Shown piece after piece: positions 60,220-64,000 of a DNA stretch of 64,000 nt. The notes beneath the pieces were generated by a model that was not told where the DNA came from, did no database searches, and saw only the letters and a program-made list of their open reading frames with translations. The DNA is taken from assembly GCA_036501625.1 (NCBI GenBank), contig DASXZY010000037.1, positions 34,331 to 98,330 of the forward strand. Reading direction: 5' to 3'. A program made the position numbers and the translations under genes. Source of the DNA: Palsa-1400 sp036501625. Its GTDB lineage: Bacteria; Verrucomicrobiota; Verrucomicrobiia; Limisphaerales; Palsa-1400. Position 1 is the stretch's first letter, and each line of letters opens with the position of its first letter.

Positions 60220-61202
60220 TTTGACAATTGTTTGGCCAGCCGGATGGCGGCCCGCATGCTGGATGGGCTGGCCTTGCCCTGGCCGGCGATGTCGTAGGCC
60301 GTGCCATGATCGGGCGACGTGCGGATGAAGGGCAGGCCCAGCGTCCAATTGACACCGTTGTCGAAAGCGACCATTTTCAGCGGCCCCAGGCCCTGGTCGT
60401 GATACATCGCGACCACCGCGTCGTAATCCCCCCGGTAAGCGTAATGAAAGAGCGTGTCGGCCGGCAGCGGCCCGATCACATCCATGCCCTTGCTCCGCAT
60501 GGCATCGACGGCGGGCTTGATGAGATCGATTTCTTCGCGCCCAAATTGGCCGCCCTCGCCGGCATGAGGATTCAGCCCGCACACGGCCACGCGGCGGCGG
60601 GGCAGGCCGAGGTCCTGGCAGGCCCGCGCCGCCAGTTCGATGGCCAATTGGATTTTCTCCGCGCGCAATTGCCCGGAGACGTCCTTCAGCGGAAGATGCG
60701 TCGTGGCCAGGGCCACGCGCAGCCACCGGCCCCGGTCGTCATCGCCCAGCAACATCATGACGGTGCGGCTTGTTTTGGCGAGTTCGGACAGAAATTCTGT
60801 CTGGCCGACAAACGGCTGGCCGGCGCGGACGACCGCTTCCTTGTTCAAGGGCGCCGTGACCAGCGCATCGGCTTCGCCGTTCAGGCAGCATCGCGCGCCG
60901 TGGGCCAGCCAGGCGACCGCCGCGCGGGCCGCCTCGGGCGAACCGGCCTCCAGCCGATCCGGGAGCGGTTCGGACATCGGATTGCAAATGAAGAAACGGC
61001 CCGGGGCGTTTTTCTCCGAGAAGGGCTGCAACCGCAACGGGATTCCCAGGCGTTCGCGCAGGGCTTCGGTGCGCTCGCAATCGCCAATGAGCAGGTAGCG
61101 CGCGCCGTCCTGCTTCGCCTCCGCCGCCAGTGCTTTGAGGGTGACTTCAGGGCCGATGCCCGTCACGTCTCCCAGCGAGATGGCGGTCCATCCAGTCATC
61201 AA
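60216..61202 (-). CDS. pdxA: 4-hydroxythreonine-4-phosphate dehydrogenase
   Basis: A 328-aa NAD-dependent oxidative decarboxylase in the DXP-dependent pyridoxal phosphate pathway. Landmarks: ISLGDVTGIGPEV at the N-terminus, TAPLNKEAV, the metal-binding His in TTHLPL, GLNPHAGEGGQFGREE and MYHDQGLGPLK. It overlaps the surA-like gene by 4 bp at its start, reproducing the surA-pdxA order known in E. coli, with ispD in place of ksgA downstream. Confidence 0.96.
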   Translation of the reverse strand: MMTGWTAISLGDVTGIGPEVTLKALAAEAKQDGARYLLIGDCERTEALRERLGIPLRLQPFSEKNAPGRFFICNPMSEPLPDRLEAGSPEAARAAVAWLAHGARCCLNGEADALVTAPLNKEAVVRAGQPFVGQTEFLSELAKTSRTVMMLLGDDDRGRWLRVALATTHLPLKDVSGQLRAEKIQLAIELAARACQDLGLPRRRVAVCGLNPHAGEGGQFGREEIDLIKPAVDAMRSKGMDVIGPLPADTLFHYAYRGDYDAVVAMYHDQGLGPLKMVAFDNGVNWTLGLPFIRTSPDHGTAYDIAGQGKASPSSMRAAIRLAKQLSK

Positions 61203-62185
61203 TAAAATTGGACGTAGGACTTGCGCCGGAGCCTGTCAATCCAAATTTTGCGCAGGCGGATGTTTTCGCTGTTTCGGATGGTGCGCTCGATCTCATCGCG
61301 CACTTCCTTGATGTCTTTGACATGGGCCGGCTTGGCTTCATCGACCTGCAACAGGTAGCAGCCTTCCGGTTCGTCGATGACGCCGCTGTGTTTGCCAGGC
61401 TTGAGGGCAAAGGCGGCGGCGGTCAGCGACGCTTTGAAGATGGTGCGATCCACCCAGCCCCGGTCGCCGCCCTGCGAGCGCGCGGAACCGGAAGAATAGA
61501 CGGAGGCCATTTCGGCAAAGGGCACGCCGGAGTCGATTTTGCTCAGGATTTCCTGGCCGACATCCTTGGGCGGGGCGGCCGAGGTGTCGGAAGATTTGGG
61601 CAGGAAGATCATGCGCAGTTTGACTTGGTCTTCCACTTTGAAATCGTTTTTGTGAGCCTGGTAATACTGCTCGACCTTGAGGGGCGAGATCAGGATTTTG
61701 TGGGGATCGGAAAGGTTCTGCTGCTTCATGTAGCCGAGGATGATGTTGTCCCGCTGCACGCGCCGGAATGCCTCCAGCGTCAACCCTTGGGCGTGCAAGG
61801 TTTCGATGAGCTTCGCGCGGTCGCCGAGATACGGGGGCGCCTTGATCATGTTCTCAATGTCCTGGTCGATGAATGCCTCCAGCACGTTGGTGACGTAGCC
61901 GGATTTGACGAACTCGCGCAGAATCAATTTGTCCTCGACCATGCCTTCGACGACTTCGTTCTGGAGCTTCATCATTTCCTGCTCGTAGCCGGCCTGGTCA
62001 TCGGAATGCCTCGCCATCACCGAAGGCCGGGCCTGGATCAATTTGGCGTTGATTTCTCCGCTCGTGATGACCGAATCATCGACGACCACTTCCAGTCCAG
62101 TGACCGGGACGGCAGCGGCGCGCGCGGAGGGCAGGGCAGGGAACAGAAGCGTTCCCAACAAACAAACTCCAAGAATATTTTTCAC
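61199..62185 (-). CDS. SurA-like periplasmic peptidyl-prolyl isomerase
   Basis: A 328-aa secreted chaperone or PPIase with signal peptide (LGVCLLGTLLFPALPSARA). The N-terminal SurA-like region (VVDDSVITSGEINAKL) precedes one parvulin (PPIC) domain from about residue 180: LRMIFLPKSS, SGSARSQGGDRGWV, VIDEPEGCYLLQV. It probably aids outer-membrane protein folding. Its stop overlaps pdxA, and repeat copy C lies immediately upstream in the same orientation. There is one parvulin domain against two in E. coli SurA. Confidence 0.9.
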   Translation of the reverse strand: MKNILGVCLLGTLLFPALPSARAAAVPVTGLEVVVDDSVITSGEINAKLIQARPSVMARHSDDQAGYEQEMMKLQNEVVEGMVEDKLILREFVKSGYVTNVLEAFIDQDIENMIKAPPYLGDRAKLIETLHAQGLTLEAFRRVQRDNIILGYMKQQNLSDPHKILISPLKVEQYYQAHKNDFKVEDQVKLRMIFLPKSSDTSAAPPKDVGQEILSKIDSGVPFAEMASVYSSGSARSQGGDRGWVDRTIFKASLTAAAFALKPGKHSGVIDEPEGCYLLQVDEAKPAHVKDIKEVRDEIERTIRNSENIRLRKIWIDRLRRKSYVQFY

Positions 62186-62294
62186 TGGGTCAGGATGCTA
62201 ATGTCTGGCGCCGCAAATGGCCATCAATTTATTGGCCGGTTCCCCAAAGCGGGGCGGGGCCTCCAGGAATGGGCCGGGAATGTTTGGGCGTGGA

Positions 62295-62890
62295 ACATAG
62301 GTTCGGATTTTTTTCTGGAAAATGGCTTGTACAACCGTAATTAACCGCGTTTTGCTGCGACTAGCCCGAATCCCGTTCGCCGGAGGCTTGGCGAAGCGCC
62401 GCGAGGACCTGAACGGGATTTGGCGGCGAATAGCCAGTGGGAGCAAAAACATGGAGAGGCGAAAGTGGCTTGTGCAACCTTGTGCAGCCTTGTTTTTCCG
62501 TGATGGAACGCAGCCACACAAGCTGCTCCGGGCCGCCCGGGCCTGCGGGATCAAACGCCGTGCCGCGCTTCAATAGATGGTGCGCGCGGCGCTTGCCTGT
62601 TCCGAACGAGATGCCCCCATTTGCCGAACAAATTTTTATGTTCACGCGCGAATTGTGTCACAAATGCCAGAAAGGAAAAAACCTATGGTAGTGTTTTAGG
62701 CACGATTTTTTTGGGCGATGAGGATGAAATGGAGATTCCTGCGGTGCAATGGCTTATGAATTTAAAAAGCAATAAAAAGTGAAAAATCGTTTGCGAAAGC
62801 TGCATTTTTATTGCTGGGAATGCCGGTTTTTCTGCAAAAACGCATGATTTTTCAGTGGAAATCTTATAAGTTGCTGCAAAAGAGGAGCTT
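62295..62890 (-). repeat. Dispersed repeat element, copy C
   Basis: Read on the minus strand it matches copies A and B in two parts. The first part (62890 to about 62640) has TTTTTGCAGAAAAAC, GCAGCTTTCGCAA then TTTTTCAC, CATTGCACCGCAGGAATCTC, AAAAAAATCGTGCCTAAAAC, a degraded palindrome CACTACCATAGG, and CGCGTGAACAT then TTTGTTC. The second (about 62350-62295) has CGCGGTTAATTACGG and a T/A-rich tail. About 300 bp between them are unrelated to A and B. It lies directly upstream of the surA-like operon. The frame of A and B is open here too, to a TAG at the same place. Bases 62186-62294 and 62891-63069 show nothing else I can name. Confidence 0.7.
62369..62420. repeat. Inverted repeat inside copy C
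   Basis: AATCCCGTTC (62369-62378) and GAACGGGATT (62411-62420) are perfect 10-bp arms around a 32-bp loop. It lies in the part of copy C absent from A and B, so it may mark an insertion. Confidence 0.6.
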
Positions 62891-63069
62891 AAGATGGTCC
62901 CAAAACGGCGCAAAAGGCTCAAAATAAAAAAGAAGTGGATGCCGAGAGCTGGATTGCCTCGCTGGCTCGCAGAAGTATTTTGGCGGGTCGAAAATCCTCA
63001 AGTTCGCTCGTTTCGGTCCGCGAGCAGAAGCCTCGGTCGTTGCACCGGTTTTTGCCATCAATCGTTCGA

Positions 63070-64000
63070 TTACTGCTGGTTCTCGCATTCGGCGAGAAGG
63101 TTCTGCGATTCGGCGAGTTGCGGCGAGCCGAGCTTTTGGCAAAGTTCCACCGCGCGCCGGGCGTGCGGGAGGGCTTCCTCCTTTTTCCCCTGCTGCAATA
63201 GGGCTTGGGCGAGGCGATGGAAGTTGCCGGCAATCAACTCCAATCGCCCGAGCTTTTGGCACAAGGTCAAGGCCTCGCGGGCAAGGACTTCCGCGCCGGG
63301 CCAGTCCCCCCGCTCCAGTGCCAGTTCAGCCAAGTTTCCGATGCAGATGGCGATGCCGTGGCGGTAATTAAGGGCGTGGGCAATTTGCAGGGCTTCGCGG
63401 TAGTCGCGCTCGGCGGCGTCAAGATCTCCGGAGAGATGTTCAGCACCGGCGAGGGCGTTCAGGCCGTTAGCCACACCCACGCTTTCGCGGTTCAACGTAC
63501 GACCGAGATCCACCGCCTGACGAAAGGCGGCGATGGCGGCAGGATAGTCCTTCGCCAATTTGTGTCCAAGGCCCCATATGTGAAAGGCGTTTGCCTGCTC
63601 GTCGGCACCGGCCTTGGCCTCGCGCCAGTGGGCCTCAGCACGTTTGGCGCAGGCGAGAACTTCTGCCGATTGCCCCCGCAAATAATGGACCCAGCCGGCG
63701 TCATGGGCCCGCCAGCCGGCCTTGTTGAAATCCCCGGCGGCTACCGCACGATTCTCGGCATCACGCGAGAGCGCGAGTCTCTCATCCCAGCGACCGGTGA
63801 AATCGAGAAAGGCCCGCAACGCATTACACACGGTCTGGAGCCGCTTATTCTTTCCGGCGAGGAAGCGCGGCAAGGCGGCTGCGACGGTCGGCCAGGCGGC
63901 GTCGAGCACGGGAAAACGGTCGTGCTTTTCGTAGCCATTTTCCGTCGCTAGCGCGTAGCCGTGCTTTTCCAGACGGTCGCCGGTTTCGCGCAATACCTCC
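63070..64000 (-). CDS. Tetratricopeptide-repeat protein, C-terminal part (5' end beyond window)
   Basis: The minus-strand frame is open to the window edge, so the N-terminus is missing; at least 309 codons are visible. The visible part is a string of TPR-like helical hairpins: GRWDERLALSRDAENRAVAAGD, YLRGQSAEVLACAKRAEAHW, YPAAIAAFRQAVDLGRTL, GDLDAAERDYREALQIAHAL, GKKEEALPHARRAVELCQKLG. This repeat style is common at the C-terminus of large STAND-type NTPases (NB-ARC/NACHT proteins), where it acts as a sensor; whether an NTPase lies upstream cannot be seen. It ends about 180 bp before repeat copy C. Confidence 0.85.
   Translation of the reverse strand, partial: EVLRETGDRLEKHGYALATENGYEKHDRFPVLDAAWPTVAAALPRFLAGKNKRLQTVCNALRAFLDFTGRWDERLALSRDAENRAVAAGDFNKAGWRAHDAGWVHYLRGQSAEVLACAKRAEAHWREAKAGADEQANAFHIWGLGHKLAKDYPAAIAAFRQAVDLGRTLNRESVGVANGLNALAGAEHLSGDLDAAERDYREALQIAHALNYRHGIAICIGNLAELALERGDWPGAEVLAREALTLCQKLGRLELIAGNFHRLAQALLQQGKKEEALPHARRAVELCQKLGSPQLAESQNLLAECENQQ

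Noticed and set aside
62361..62645. 94-codon frame in the middle of copy C
   Set aside because: It shows no initiation signal or protein similarity I recognise, and it spans an inverted repeat and the non-shared insert. It is more likely a chance frame in the insertion.
1..64000. CRISPR arrays, rRNA, tRNA or intact insertion sequences
   Set aside because: I scanned the intergenic regions and saw no regular short direct-repeat arrays, no tRNA-like cloverleaf ends and no transposase reading frame.

Overview
This 64 kb window is a GC-rich bacterial chromosome segment, most likely from Verrucomicrobiota or a close PVC relative. The evidence for that is two prepilin-like proteins with the AFTLIELL signature (Ala before the Phe), a DUF1800/DUF1501 pair, a DUF2062-fused glycosyltransferase and Gram-negative envelope genes (RND efflux, outer-membrane barrel, LpxL-like acyltransferase, periplasmic PPIase). 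The taxonomic call is an inference. I saw no rRNA, tRNA or CRISPR array.

Layout. 1-7.1 kb: end of serS overlapping glgA, a prepilin-like protein, a leftward mutM-trpF-tag-hypothetical operon, and an outer-membrane barrel with its terminator. 7.1-14.1 kb: a leftward tetR-MFP-RND-OMF-GNAT operon whose probable TetR operator sits inside its own promoter. 14.1-20.2 kb: a dispersed repeat (copy A), a tandem duplication carrying a decayed SDR gene end, an SDR gene, a second prepilin-like gene, thrH, a stand-alone C-terminal half of carB, a BON protein and a frameshifted secreted ORF. 20.2-39.0 kb: a two-armed convergent biosynthetic cluster resembling aryl-polyene clusters. 39-42.9 kb: a HEAT-repeat protein, a lipoprotein hydrolase and the rplU-rpmA-obgE operon. 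43-51.2 kb: an ArdC/ImmA-IrrE-like protein, DUF1800-DUF1501, and UroD-family, GHMP kinase, GH26 mannanase and mutarotase genes. 51.3-64 kb: a decayed S53 peptidase abutting repeat copy B, ileS, a hybrid histidine kinase, a surA-like/pdxA/ispD/ctp operon, repeat copy C and the C-terminal part of a TPR protein.

In the biosynthetic cluster the rightward arm encodes an AMP ligase, an ACP, a condensation-like acyltransferase, a flavoprotein, a PaaK-like ligase, a GT2-DUF2062 protein and an unusual MMPL exporter-PlsC-methyltransferase fusion. The leftward arm encodes an LpxL-like acyltransferase, a hot-dog dehydratase, a ketosynthase, a chain-length-factor-like protein, a second ACP, a fused KS-CLF, a NodB deacetylase, a C45 Ntn-hydrolase and a PlsC. 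Together they could load an acyl or aryl starter on ACP, extend it by polyene-type chemistry and transfer, decorate and export the product as an envelope lipid. No ketoreductase lies in the cluster.

The other main novelty candidate is a dispersed element of roughly 450-600 bp present three times (14.2, 52.0 and 62.6 kb). It has a shared block order, an indel-free 53-codon core ending at a TAG within a CCTACNGTAGG-like palindrome, and a conserved tail. Two copies lie directly upstream of same-strand essential or envelope operons, one borders a truncated peptidase gene, and the tail of one is tandemly duplicated.
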